Counted from the stretch's first letter, positions 8,865 through 20,393 are shown. The stretch is DNA of 64,000 nt from Massariosphaeria phaeospora (GCA_011032825.1 JAADJZ010000013.1:124001-188000), one strand, 5' to 3'. Numbers and translations: made by a program. Notes: generated by a model not told the origin, from the sequence alone.

Positions 8865-10224
8865 TTATCGTGCGACACGCTCAATAAGCCTAAGTGAATA
8901 GTTAGCATATCTGATCGACACTGTCATATCTCAACGTGACATACCTCAACGTACTGATGGCAAACGTGGATATCCACGCCACCAAAGCAATCAGCAGAGT
9001 GGCCGTCAGCGCCTTCTGCCTCACGCAAATGTCTTGCACATAAGGACATATAGCTCCCTCGGTGTCTGGACCATCCCGACAGGCCCAGCGCTCGTCTGTC
9101 AACGACTGAAATGCCAGGCTCAGATTCGCCGAATCGAAGACGATGAAGGCCAAGTCGAGGAAGATAAGACGCATCTTGGCGTTGTGCGAGCGCAGTCCGA
9201 GTGGCTTCGATGTGTACTCGTCCCATGTAATGTACGCCGTGTAGATGATAGCAACGATGTCTACCACCAAGGCCATCCACGTTGAGGAGTTGTTGTCACA
9301 CCCCGCTGAGTCAGATTTGCGGTAAATGGCCCCAGCGAGGGATAGAGCCAAGACAGAAAAGGCAAGGATAATCAATCGAATCGCAAGCGGGACCATAGGA
9401 TGGTTCATGATGGTGCGATGCCACCTATCCACCCGCCGTGTGCGCCTCCGCCTGTTGAACAGCCAAAAGCCCTTTTCTTGCTCCTCCTCTTCTTCGTCCA
9501 GCGGGTGCCAGGGCTCCTCTAGGTCGGGCAGGTTCTCCTTGATCCAATCGTCAGACATGACCTCGCCGCGGGTCGGGACTTCTGGGCGGTTTGGGTCGTA
9601 CTCGGAGGCTTTGGCGAACTGCTGCCATTTGGAGGCGGTTTCGCTCACAGGCGTTGTCAGGGTGACCGGGACGCCTTCGCGCGCGTGGTCGAACTTGCGG
9701 CCGCGGACCGTGTCTTTGGGGGTTGGCATGTGGTTGTGGGAGGCGGGGCGGATCTGCGTAGGCGTTCGCGGGAGGAGGTGCGTTGTGGGGTCGGTCGTGT
9801 CATCGTCATCGGGCGACTGAACCCAGGCTAAGCAGTATCAGCGGTCGGTTGTGTGGCCACAGCATGTGTGTGCACGCATTGGTTGCATGCGCCGTTGCTT
9901 GAGAGGCTTACGGGGAAGTGTCCGCACAGCCCGCTGTTTGTCCCTGTTCTCTTGCGACAGACTGCCCTTGGAGCGCGACGACGTGACGGTCAGGGGGTTC
10001 GACGAGACGGAGTGGCTGTGCGATTTGCGCACGGCGGTGCCCTCGGAACGGTCATCGCGGGGGTTCGACGAGGCCGCGGAGACGCCAGACTGCGGGCGCG
10101 GCAGGCTCAGCGACGACGCGGACGGCGGCGGGAGCGGCGACGGCAGGAGGTGGCCCTGGGGGCGCGCGTTGGGGTTCAGGAAAGGCGTGGCATTGCTCTG
10201 CTCGACCATGGGCCGGCCGGTCAT
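8865..10224 (-). CDS. Srf1-like regulator of phospholipase D, four-helix membrane protein
   Basis: Three exons: 10224-9912, 9827-8945 and 8889-8865 (406 aa). Intron 1 (9911-9828, GTAAGC to CTTAG) joins a Ser/Pro-rich N-terminal exon to the membrane exon as RTLPPWVQSPDDD. Intron 2 (8944-8890, GTATGT, branch GCTAAC, TTCACTTAG) replaces a frame ending YVTLRYDSVDQIC with a 25-nt last exon, giving STLRLIERVAR, which matches the family end. The core has PMVPLAIRLIILAFSVLALS, a second helix with TAYITWDEYTSKPLGLRS, a third with FLDLAFIVFDSANLSLAF, and a fourth. Srf1 in yeast stimulates the phospholipase D Spo14. Family call is from memory. It is divergent from the gene at 10762. Confidence 0.82.
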
Positions 10225-10761
10225 GTCTGGCGTGCAGCTTCAGCGTGGGCGGAGGCTCCACGGCGAGCGAGCGGGCGGCTGCGAAGTCGCGGTTGAAAAG
10301 AAGGCCGTGGGCGCGCTGTGAGGCGGATGCGCCAGCTCACAGGCAGCCTAGGCAGAGAATGGATGGATTACGTGGCAGCGAGCGAGACGGCGTGCGGCAT
10401 GCTAGGTGCCGTGCCAGGAGACGACGTGACGGACCTGGAGAGCGAGGTGGGAGCGGTCGGTGGTGACGGCGGGCAGGCCGCAGCTGTGTGCTGTGGTGTC
10501 GTGGTTTCGTGTCGCCCGGGAGATTGGTGTTTGCAGATCAGGATTGCGAGGTGCAGCGGCAGGGATGCCAAGCTGCTGCCGCGGTGAGGTCATGGCCGAT
10601 TTGTCCAGACCAACGGCGGGCATGCAGAGAAATATTAATCTTCGTTGCACAGCGTCGAGTCTCTTGAATTGTCTACCATCTCTCCAGCCACAAGCACGCC
10701 CCATCTCCATGTTTCAGCGCCCGTGTACATAGACCTCACCCACGCACCCACCCCGCACGCC
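10225..10761. other. Divergent promoter region
   Basis: This interval of 537 bp lies between the start codons of the Srf1-like gene (minus) and the mitochondrial exchange-related gene (plus), so both promoters must lie here. It is GC-rich near 10240-10500. No conserved site is recognised. Confidence 0.6.
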
Positions 10762-11839
10762 ATGCGCCTCTTCCTGCTCCCCGTCTCGACGCGCCGCTCG
10801 CTCATCTACTGCGAAAAACTGCACGACAAAGCCCCCGCCGACCGCTCGTACTACGACAAGCTCACCATCAAGGCAAACGAGACGTGGGCGGCGTGGGAAA
10901 AGGACGAGAAGGCGCCCTTGAACTGGAAGAAGAAGGTGACCTTCTACGGCAACCAGGCCCTCTCCAAAATCCCCTACGAGGAATGGGGCCTAAAGACAAT
11001 ACCGGCCCTCAATGCAAAGCGGAAACAGGACATTGTCGAGGGCCGCGCGAAATATGACGTGCTGTTTCCCGGCCTGTACCTGCACCAGAACCGCCTGCCC
11101 GAGATACTGAAGAAGCTGGCCACGGAGCGCCAGGCCATGCACCGGAGCAAGCTGATATGGAGCGTCGTCATTATGCCGTTCACCGCGCCGTTCATGTTAG
11201 TACCAGTGTATGTACGCCCGCCGCATATACCAGCCGCCGACTCTAACGCTGCGCAGGATACCCAATCTCCCCTTTTTCTACGTCCTCTACCGCGCATGGT
11301 CGCACTGGAAAGCGCTCTCCGGCTCCAAACACCTCGAGTTCCTCCTGCAGCACCACCTGCCCACGCCCGCGCCCTCGCCCATGCTCGACGAGGTCTACAC
11401 AGCCGGCCTGATGTACCCGACGCGGCAGATCTCGCGCGCCGCGCCGCGCCCCACGCTCGCGCAAGCCGAGCAAGTCGCCAGCGTCGTCGAGCAGCAGACA
11501 AACGACGGGAACAAGGACGTCATGGTGCTGCAGCGCTGGAACGGCAAGCTCATCGCCGAGCAGTTCCAGCTGCCGGACATGGAGGTCGAGATCGAGCGCG
11601 CGGTCGAGCAGGTGGAGAAGTCGATAAAGGCGAAGGAGGAGTTGATCGAGGAGAAGCTGGAGCTGGAGATGGCTACGGCGAAGGAGGGCGGCAGGGCGGT
11701 CGATGCTCTGCCGGAAGAACTGCTGCATCCCATCGCCGAGGCGGATAAGAAAATTCATGAGGAGGCGGAGAAGGTGGCTTCAGGGCAGTCGCGAGGGGAC
11801 GGAAAAGCTAAACAGAATACTGGGGACGCGAAGAAATAG
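10762..11839 (+). CDS. Mitochondrial K+/H+ exchange-related protein
   Basis: Two exons, 10762-11207 and 11257-11839, with a 49-nt intron (GTATGT, branch CTCTAAC, GCGCAG); the protein has 342 residues. The start MRLFLLPVSTRRSLIYCEKL is the signature opening of the Mit_KHE1 family. A charged region with WKKKVTFYGNQALSKIPYEE and LFPGLYLHQNRLPE follows. Splicing then restores FTAPFMLVPVIPNLPFFYVL, a hydrophobic pair of segments. The C-terminal third is a charged coiled coil (EIERAVEQVEKSIKAKEELI). Yeast relatives sit in the mitochondrial inner membrane and affect potassium/proton exchange; the molecular activity is not settled. Upstream in-frame codons exist, but the family N-terminus supports the ATG at 10762. 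Confidence 0.88.
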
Positions 11840-12307
11840 ATCTGCCTTTGGTTTCTGTTGCATAGACGCCTTTAAGATGTTATGTTTCGGCACAGTGTAT
11901 GATATCACGACGACGGGGGTCCTTAATTAAGCAGTCACGTCGCATTTCCAATTCTCCAAGTACCAAAACCGTCAGACTGATTTCCGAGTCGGTATTTCAT
12001 GGCGGCGGCTAGTGTATATACATGTAGGTATCCCAGGATGACTCGGATAGTTGAATCTACTCCCTGATATCCGATACATGTCCGGATATCTAAACAAGGG
12101 GGAATCCGTTGCGACTGCTCAACCCCTAAGAGGGCGGACCCTGGACTGTGACGAGTCGGGCTGTGTGAGCGGTATAGACGCTCGGAACGTTGGAGCTGGC
12201 TCCATGACGGTGTGGACCACGCTCAAGACCTGATCAAGTTTCGCGAGCCTACGGTCGATCGTGCAGAAGGGGATTGTGCATAGGGCAGAAAAAGTTGATA
12301 GCTGAGC
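11840..12307. other. Spacer, nothing firm
   Basis: This holds the 3' flank of the gene above. It is moderately AT-rich and has no recognisable gene. Confidence 0.5.
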
Positions 12308-12686
12308 GTGCTGAAAGCCATCAGCTCTTTCCCCGACACGGATGATGAACTTGACAATGCCGCCGACGTTCTCCGTTACTCCGTGAACGACAGTGCGGGA
12401 CGCTCGTCAACCATCACACCAGCACTCCAAATCAGGACTTCACATGTGTGGAAATCGGAGCTGGTGTTCTTGACCACGTACCCCACTACTACTCCGGTTC
12501 TTGAGCAGGCGCTTTCGGAGATAGAACCTTGCCATCATTCGATTCTACTATGAAACAACACTAGGTGGAATAGGAGGCAATCACACGCTTGAATATTCTA
12601 CTGCTAGAAGACACTATGGCTACGACGTTGGCGACGGTTACGAACGGGCCAGAAAGCGTGCCCAGGTCCTGCAACGGAAGTCGTAA
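12308..12686 (+). pseudogene. Coding-like relic, family unknown
   Basis: Two open stretches in different frames read like natural protein. The first (12308-12553) contains FPDTDDELDNAADVLRYS and LEQALSEIEPCHHS. The second (12525-12686) contains RFYYETTLGGIGGNHTLEYS, then HYGYDVGDGYERARKRAQ and a stop at 12684-12686. A single frame change near 12538 would join them as CHHS-IRFYYE. There is no ATG at the left end and no plausible intron at the join, so I read this as the 3' remnant of a decayed gene. I do not recognise the family. It could also be chance. Confidence 0.3.
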
Positions 12687-12704
12687 ACGAGTACTCTAGT
12701 TAAA

Positions 12705-12836
12705 TCACGCGTGACGACTCTCTTCTGCTTCCCTGAGAACGTGGACCACATCCACCGCACCGCCGTTCTGCTCCGCCCAAAAACGGGGCGTTCGCCCTCT
12801 GCTATCCAACTTGAGGGGGTCAGCGCCCATCTCCAA
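12705..12836 (-). pseudogene. Out-of-frame ankyrin tail
   Basis: Directly after the frame of the ankyrin gene fails, another frame continues the repeat: LLEMGADPLKLDSRGRTP, then FWAEQNGGAVDVVHVLREAE and a stop at 12705. This is the normal end of an ankyrin unit and its cap, displaced by a small deletion. Confidence 0.7.
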
Positions 12837-13649
12837 CAATGTCGACCTTCCCATCCTCGGCAGCACGATGAAGCGGTGTCCCAAGGCCAAATGGCTCACG
12901 CTGATAGTATGACTTTGGATCGTTTGCGTATTTTATCTCGTCAATTGGTGCACCTTTCTCCACAATATGACGGACTAAATCTAGACCGTTCGGTTCGTTC
13001 CTTATAACAGCCCACTGGAGGAGTTCTCCGTTGAGTGGATTGGCTCCTCGTTGGAAAAGATAGTTGATAGTTTCGATAGGAGCTGGATACATGGCTATTG
13101 ATACGGGCGTAAAGTCCCATTCGCTGCAGGGGCTGTTGGGATTGGCACCATGGTCAAGCAGCCATGTAACCATCTCCTTATCGGAGGTACAGATAGGGAT
13201 ACTAAGCATATGTGAGGAAAGGTCAAATCTGGTAAGGATTAGAAGTAATACCTCAAAACAGGAGGCTCATTCCGCCTAAACGGCTGGTTGATATCCAATC
13301 CATTGCGAAGGAATTGTTCTAGAACCTCAAACGCTCGCGCACGCACAGCAGGCTCGACGGGAAGATATCCGTCTGTAACGTTCTCGTCAAGCAGAAACTG
13401 CACCATTTCGGCGTCGTTCCGCTGAATTGCTGTAAGAAGCGAGTCGTATAGCCAGCCCGGTTGCGGTCTCTCTCCTACATATGCCACCTCAGGGTTGTGG
13501 AAAAGCTGCCGGACCTGTTCTTTGACACCATCGAGATCTCCGTTACAAGCCGCGCGATAACATAGATCAACTTGTTCAGGCCTTGCATAGGGAGGGAGGA
13601 GATGGGTCCCCGGGAGCGGCGGCGGCGGCGGGGTTTGGGGGGAGTGCAT
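12820..13649 (-). CDS. Ankyrin-repeat protein, probably truncated by frameshift
   Basis: Two exons, 13649-13252 and 13201-12820, are joined by a 50-nt intron (GTATTA to GCTTAG), giving 259 residues. After a proline-rich start come ankyrin-type helices: DLCYRAACNGDLDGVKEQV, DSLLTAIQRNDAEMVQFLLD, then across the intron TSDKEMVTWLLDHGANPNSP, AMYPAPIETINYLFQRGANP and GTPLHRAAEDGKVDIV. At that point the frame runs out as GDGR-stop, while the expected LLEMGADP lies a different frame away. About 11 nt of the consensus DIVRLLLEMG appear to be missing near 12837. The shortened protein could still be made and folded, but it lacks the last unit and cap. Binding partner unknown. Confidence 0.65.
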
Positions 13650-14651
13650 ATCAGCAAAGCCGAGAAAGTCGAATCTATGGCGCGAAGAAAGCTCCGCTTA
13701 TGAGCAGGAGAAAAGCGGGGTAGCATTGACACGCTAATTCGCAGTGGTACGTCCCGGTACGTATTTTTTGGATGGCAGTCTGGAGAGCGACTTTGACAAA
13801 GCATTGTAGGTTATGTGGAATGGGATGGGATGATGTCGGAGGAATCACTCAAAAGTCTGGTTAACGATGTGTCATAGCTTAGTTCATATCTCGCCAGTCA
13901 AGAGCGAGAAGCGTCAAATTATCATCTAGAGATCCATTCTCACATTTATTTTCCGTGTATGAGTATTTAGGAATAGACTGGCTAGAAGTTCCTGAAGCAT
14001 CCTACTAAATTACCTCTGTGTATGCGTGCATGAGGACAAACTAGCTGGTATTTCCATATCCTTCTAAGGCATTGCCTCTTATTTGCCAAAAACCGACTTC
14101 TGCAGATGCTACCTACATAATGTTGCCACGAATGCACTTCAAGGCGAGCCCAGTCTGTTCTCTCTCACGATCTCCATATACGCGTACACAAGGTCAATCT
14201 ATCCACCATCCCCTGAACCCACCCCACCCTCCACGACGTTGCCTCCATATTCGCTACATGACACCTTCTCCTCAGATGCTACCTACCTCATAAACCACCC
14301 CTCTAAGCCATTGCCTCACATTCGCCACATCATGCCGTATTCCTCCAGATCAGATGCTACATACTCTGCCACAAAGTCAAGGTCAGAAACATCTCATCTC
14401 ATCTCTCGCAGTAGGATCACTTGAAACAGCACGCGGAATGGATGGACTTCAGGGCTTGCTATGGGCACAGATGTGGCATGTCGTGAAGGCCAGCTGTACT
14501 TATGGGCAGCTAAAAATAAGAGAAGTAATTTTATGCTTCGATGGTATAAGACGTATGGCTACTTAGCTGTTCCCGTGTTGATCACCATCACAAGCCATCA
14601 CGCCTTTCGGTCCAGAGTGCTGTCTGTATACAGTATTCCCAATCATCGAAG
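13650..14651. other. Spacer with degenerate 60-bp repeat
   Basis: This is a divergent region between the ankyrin gene (minus) and the broken secreted-protein gene (plus). It contains the three-copy repeat described separately and a TATA-like CTAAAAATA near 14509, about 140 bp before the ATG at 14652. Confidence 0.55.
14062..14366 (+). repeat. Three degenerate copies of a ~60-bp unit
   Basis: The copies lie at about 14062-14118, 14238-14289 and 14300-14365. Each has TTGCCTC, then a TTCGCCACAT-like core, then CAGATGCTACMTAC. The second and third are about 72 bp apart and nearly adjacent; the first is about 170 bp upstream. Confidence 0.65.
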
Positions 14652-15993
14652 ATGCAACTCGTTACTTCTTGGCTGTTGTTACTTAGTTGCGCTGCAGCTG
14701 CGGACCTCGCTCCCGAACCACAACCCTCGTCGCTCACCACTAGCGGCATCAAGGCCTTGCACGAGCGCTCTTTCCCTCCAGAACGGTTCACTCCATCCAT
14801 ACTCGCACGCCAGGGCACACCATCTGGACCCGGGGGCGGAAACCGCCAGAGACCCAGAACAACAGCTGCAAGCGATGCAGAACGTGCAAAAACAACACGA
14901 TCAACCACCGCAAGAAATGCCGCGTGTGCGTCCCGTGTCCACCGAATACCAAACCCGATCCGCTGCACAAGATTTGCATGCCAGATACGCAGGACAAGGA
15001 GAAGCCCAAAGATAAAGATGAGCGCTACAACGACCAGAAGGAGAGGAGGACGAAGGAGTTTGAGCAGGATAAATGGGGGAACTGGGGGAAGAAGCGGGAT
15101 AAGGCTAAAGAGAGTTACAAGGCGAAAAAGGATGAGAAGGAGATGAAGGAAAAGGAGGAGAAGGAAAAGAAGGAAAAGGAAGAGAAGGACAAGAAAGATG
15201 ACAAGAAACGAAAACGAGCGGGATGGTGCTGGGCTCTCATGGCTGAAGCTGGAGCGTGGGCTAGTGCTGACTTTGAAGGCGTGACAGAAGAAGAGATCGA
15301 AGGGCTGCCCGAGCTCTGGCCGGAAGATGTCCCCGAACCTGCAGAGGAAGAGATCCCAGAGTGGATCTTCATAAAATGGCAAAGCCCAAATACCGCGGTC
15401 GATGGTATTGACAGTGTTGGCTTCGGAGCGCTCATTAGCGCAATCGGAAAGGCGTTGTCGGCAGCAAGTCCCTCTGCATCGAAAACGTTCCAAAACCTGC
15501 TAGGCCGGAAGGCGGGAAGCCTTCTAGTAAAGCTGTGACCGCAGCCAGGAACTCGAACCGCGTGTCCACCTTTCTCAAGGACAAGCGATTCCAGGACTGT
15601 ATATCGGCCACGGCCGGGGCAACGGCTACTGCCATTACTGGTGAGATTCTCGCCAAGAGCATCCAATTCGACACGGGATACGGCGAGGCCTTGTGGTCAT
15701 TCACGTTTGATTTTGGTATCAGCAAAGACGACGTCGCACCTGCGCCGAGAGGGGAGAACGGGGGAAAGCAGATACGCTCCTATTTCGGCCTCGACGAAGA
15801 CGAAAGCGGTAGCAATGAACGCTGAACGCATGACGATATGCGCCGCTGGGATGATCGGCTCCGGTACCAGAAATGTGAGGCAACCAAGAACTGGGGTGGT
15901 GGCGGATCGTATGACAATAGGATCACAGCGCTGGGGGTTGAGAACGGCTGTTGTGCTTTCTACGACGGCCAGCTTTCTTTTTGCTATGACTGA
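14652..15993 (+). pseudogene. Secreted Cys-rich protein gene, broken
   Basis: The frame starting at the ATG at 14652 gives a signal peptide (MQLVTSWLLLLSCAAAADLA) and continues to about 14840 (ILARQGTPSGPGGG). A second frame then carries a cysteine cluster (ETQNNSCKRCRTCKNNT, then KKCRVCVPCPPNT), a long Lys/Glu-rich stretch and an acidic segment, to about 15510. A third frame continues with GKPSSKAVTAARNSNRVSTF and DKRFQDCISATAGATATAI. It meets a TGA at 15823, beyond which the same frame resumes with RRWDDRLRYQKCEATKNWGG and ENGCCAFYDGQLSFCYD to a stop at 15991-15993. No canonical introns bridge the two frame changes. I read it as a recently inactivated secreted-protein gene; function unknown. 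Confidence 0.65.
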
Positions 15994-17175
15994 TAGGCAG
16001 GACGGAGACTTGACGGATGGTGAAAACGGTTCGATCAGTAGTTTGTGGTGTACGTTCGACAAGGCATGCAATGGCAAGCCTTAGCTCGGAGGGCCTTGAA
16101 GATACTGTATCGGGTCAACATGTTGCGTTTTGTGGAGTCTAAGTTTGTATGTTAGATCATATTTCCTGTTTTCAAATAATTCATAAGAGAGTGAAATGAA
16201 AGCTAGTAGGAAACGGGGGCACCTGGCTCTCTTGACAGTGGTAAACGTGCTCTGTTAGGATTTGAAACTCTTCCAGTTTGAAGGCTCGGGTTGGGATCGG
16301 TCGTCCATATTGGTGAAGCTGAACATGATGCCAGACACAGTAGCAAGACCGTGCGAATACTCTTTTTCAATTCCATTATGTCGTGTCAGATATGGTCGCG
16401 GTGGCTTTGGAGGCGGTGGTGCGGATTGGTGGTGTTCTGTGTACGTCATCGAGGTCCTAGCAAACTGACCTCAAGAGAAGAGACTCGATGCAGTATTCCG
16501 TATCGGACAAACCTTGAAGTGTACCCGCTCGTGGTCTTGGTGTGCCGTCACAATGTCGCGAGAACTTACCGCATGTTCCAGGCTCCAGCACGGTGAATAT
16601 AAATATGCGACCCCTGCGCGGGGCTCCTCGCCAGGACTCAACAGAAATGATGAGCAGCAGCAGTGACCATAGCGCAAGGCTCTGATGGCGACACGGAAGG
16701 GAGTCAGAAGTTGGGAGGATTCCAGGCAAGGCGGCAGCGACTAGCGGAACAGGGCTGGGGTGAATGGCGATGGACGGCGATGCCAAGCCCCGCAAGCTCG
16801 GTGCCTGAACCACGGGCGTGAGCACAAAACCTCGCCGCCTGCTGCCCGAGCCCACGCTCACGTCTCGCCTTCACCTCACTCCGCTCACGCCCTCCTTTGA
16901 CGCTGCCGTTGCCCGTGTAACTGCACCGCGCCAAGTCCCGCGTCGCACGTCACGGCACCTGGCTCTGCTACAAAACCACCCGCCTCCGCCAGACTTCCCA
17001 CTCCACGCATCCGCGCTCTGCCCACGACCGCCCACCACTTCTACCTGCCTCCCCCCGCCGCAGTCCGAGAGCGCGATCAACTCGGTCGAGCGCATCAACC
17101 AGCACTATACGCTTCCTCAGCCGCAAGAAGTCGCCCCCGAAGCGTGCCTCGGAGCAGGCGACGACCGGCCCAGCG
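15994..17175. other. Spacer upstream of cullin-1
   Basis: No firm gene. A 64-codon minus-strand frame (16449-16255, containing PPPPKPPRPYLTRHNGIEKE) reads plausibly, and a good donor (GTAAGT, 16569) lies upstream, but I could not build an in-frame model. The right part is the C-rich promoter and leader of cullin-1. Confidence 0.45.
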
Positions 17176-19690
17176 ATGACTACTCAGATGCCCCCCGTCC
17201 CGCCCAAGGACGATGTAAAAGCCACGTAAGTGTCCCGACTCCGTGCAGGCCCCTCGTCCTCTCGCCAGCAACCATATCTCCGCCTGGAGAGCGGGGGCGG
17301 GCTGCTAAAGATGCACCACCCAGCCTACTATCACCTCTGCGTGGCACGTCCTGAACCTGGCTAACGCTCTTGCTCCTTCAGATGGCTCTACTTGGAGGTC
17401 GGTGTCGAGAAGATCATGACCGACCTGCGCGGTGGAATGGACATGAAGACGTACATGGGCCTGTACACGGCCATCCACAACTTCTGCACCGCCCAGAAGG
17501 CCGTTGCTGGCTCCACGTTTTCGGGGCACAACAACCGCGGCGGTGCCCATCTCCTCGGAGAGGAACTCTACAAGCACCTCATCGGCTATCTGCAGGAACA
17601 CCTCCGGGGCGTGCAGGAGCGGTCGCGGGACCACGTCGACGAGGCTCTGCTGACCTTCTACATCAAGGAGTGGAACCGGTACACGACGGCTGGCCAGTAC
17701 AACAACCATCTGTTCCGCTACCTCAACCGCCACTGGGTGAAGCGGGAGATGGACGAGGGCAAGAAGAACATCTACGATATCTACACGCTGCACTTGGTGC
17801 GGTGGAAGGACGACATGTTCGTCGGCACCCAGGAGAGCGTCATGCGCTCCGTCCTCAAGCTGGTCGAGAAGCAACGCAACGGGGAGACGATCGAGCAATC
17901 GCACATCAAATCTGTCGTGGATTCTTTCGTGTCACTGGGTCTGGACGAGTCGGACAGCACCAAGTCCACCCTGGATGTCTACAAGGAATACTTCGAGAAG
18001 CCGTTTCTGGCCGCCACCGCCCAGTATTACGAGAACGAGTCGAAGCAGTTCCTGGGGGAGAACAGCGTGGTCGAGTACATGAAGAAGGCCGAGGCTCGGC
18101 TGGAAGAGGAAAAGGAGCGCGTTCCGCTCTACCTGTTGAACGAGATTATGTCGCCTCTAATGCGCACCTGTGAGAAGTCCCTCATCGACGACCACTCGGG
18201 CGCCCTCCGAGAAGAGTTCCAGATCCTCCTCGACCACGACAAGGAGGAGGATCTTGGCCGCATGTACAAGCTTCTCGCCCGCATCCCCGAAGGCTTGGAC
18301 CCTCTGCGAAATCGCTTCGAGACTCATGTGCGCAAGGCCGGTCTCTCGGCGGTAGAGAAGATCTCTCAGGCGGGTGACAACATTGAGCCGCAGGTCTACG
18401 TCAACGCTCTGCTTGAGGTCCATAGCCAGTACCAGGACCTGGTGAACCGCGCCTTCAATGGTGAATCCGAGTTCGTCCGATCATTGGATAACGCCTGCCG
18501 CGAGTTTGTCAATAGGAATAAAATCTGCAAATCAGGCTCGAACAAGTCACCAGAACTCCTTGCCAAATACACCGACACGCTGCTGAAGAAGTCGAATGCA
18601 AAGATGACCGAGGAGGACGACATGGAGAAGCTCCTTACCCAGATCATGACCGTCTTCAAGTACATTGAGGACAAGGACGTGTTCCAGAAGTTCTACTCGC
18701 GCATGCTGGCCAAGCGTCTTGTGCAAACAACCTCCGCGTCGGACGATGCTGAAACAAGCATGATCTCGAAGCTCAAAGAGGCCTGCGGTTTCGAGTACAC
18801 CAACAAGCTCCAGCGCATGTTCCAGGACATGCAGATCTCCAAAGATTTGAACACGTCGTACAAAGAGTGGTTGACGCAGACGTACGTCGACGAGTACAAG
18901 ACCTTCATTGACACCACTTACCACATCCTTGGCACCGGGTTCTGGCCGCTCAACCCGCCTACGACGCCTTTCACGCCGCCCCAGGACATTGTGCAGACGT
19001 ATGAACGATTCTCGCGCTTTTACAACCACAAGCACCAGGGCCGAAAACTGACGTGGCTATGGCAGCTGTGCAAGGGCGAGATGAAGGCCAATTACTGCAA
19101 GGTTGTTGGCTCTAAAGTGTCGCCTAGTTTCCAAGTGTCAACATATCAAATGGCCATCCTGTTGTTGTTTAACGACTATGAGACCGTCTCGTACGATGAG
19201 ATTGCCGAGGGCACCAAACTTAGCAAAGAGACCCTGGACCCTAGCATCGGCGTTTTCATCAAAGCCAAGGTCCTGCTTGCCCAGCCAGACGGCGCCAAGC
19301 CCGAGTCAGGGACATCCTACAAGCTCAACCACGGCTTCAAGACCAAGAAAATGAAGGTCAATCTCAACATCGGCATCAAGAGCGAGCAAAAGCAGGAGGC
19401 TGAAGATACGCACAAGACGATCGAAGAAGACCGTAAACTGCTCATGCAGGTATGTACTCATAATTACTGTTTTCGCGGACCATGTACTAACAGAGTCTCA
19501 GTCCGCTATTGTGCGCATAATGAAGTCGCGTAAGAAGATGAAGCACCAGCAGCTTGTTTCCGAGACTATCCAGCAGATCAAGAGCCGCTTCATGCCCCGG
19601 ATCCCCGACATAAAGAAGTGTATCGATATCCTGCTCGAGAAGGAGTATCTGGAGCGTCTGGAGGGTGAAGAGCTTGGCTATCTCGCATAA
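17176..19690 (+). CDS. cul1: Cullin-1, scaffold of SCF ubiquitin ligases
   Basis: Three exons: 17176-17225, 17382-19449 and 19502-19690 (introns of 156 and 52 nt). The protein has 768 residues, the normal length. A short first exon ([17 protein letters not shown]) joins to [12 protein letters not shown], the start of the N-terminal cullin repeats that bind Skp1/F-box modules. The C-terminal cullin homology domain includes [10 protein letters not shown] and [19 protein letters not shown]. The last exon holds the neddylation site [16 protein letters not shown], with the NEDD8 acceptor predicted at Lys714, the [24 protein letters not shown] winged helix that recruits Rbx1, and the terminal YLA typical of cullin-1. 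An F-box protein that could use this scaffold is encoded at 44280, though any cullin-1/F-box pairing is generic. Confidence 0.96.
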
Positions 19691-20393
19691 AAAGGTTCTA
19701 AGGGGTGAAGTCCACTGAGCATGCTATAGGTTTAACGAGTAATGGCCTTTTATTACTTGCGGTCCGGTTTGGTGGGGGATCCTCACATTAACGGCGTTAT
19801 AGGAGAGCAACAGATGAGACACATGGGACTCGGTAGATAGCTACGGCTTTGACTTCGGCTGATGAAACGAGAATAATTCTTTCACAATATGGTATCCGTT
19901 TCACTTGATTGCTGGAGTCGGTGGCCGACTAGACGGCGTGTATGGACCGGGTAAGCCTACGGGTCTGAGGAGTCAAAAGAATGCTCGTATTACTCAGTGT
20001 TTGTGTCTTCTGCTTACGTGTTGTATGCCTGGCCCGTCAGTCATTGTGAACGTTTCCTGTCTCGTCTCGTCTCTATCTGTTGTGCGTTCTCTCGCGCTTT
20101 CCTGGAGCTTCATGGTACATACTTTCTTCCTCCTCCTCAACACTTACCCCAACTAACTTGAGTCGTGCTTTCCTCTAAACATAGCGTACTTCCGTGTTAA
20201 CCTAGCTTTCTCTCTCGCTCCGTTTCTCCCACTGTCACATCATAGCACAGCACAACATTACTTTCGTTCCACATCCACACAGCTCGCTGGACGCTTATAT
20301 CGACACACACATATCTGCTACTATCGTTACGCTATGCTACGCTACGCACGATCCTCACATACGCACGCACTCGCTCCGCCTACGACTCTCGAT
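19691..20393. other. Spacer, pyrimidine-rich at right
   Basis: This holds the 3' UTR of cullin-1 and the promoter/leader of the next gene, with CT-rich stretches at 20100-20230 and TACGCTATGCTACGCTACGC near 20326. No gene is seen. Confidence 0.55.

Noticed and set aside
16457..16861. Minus-strand frames with a strong GTAAGT donor at 16569
   Set aside because: No acceptor gave a frame-consistent two-exon model with an ATG.
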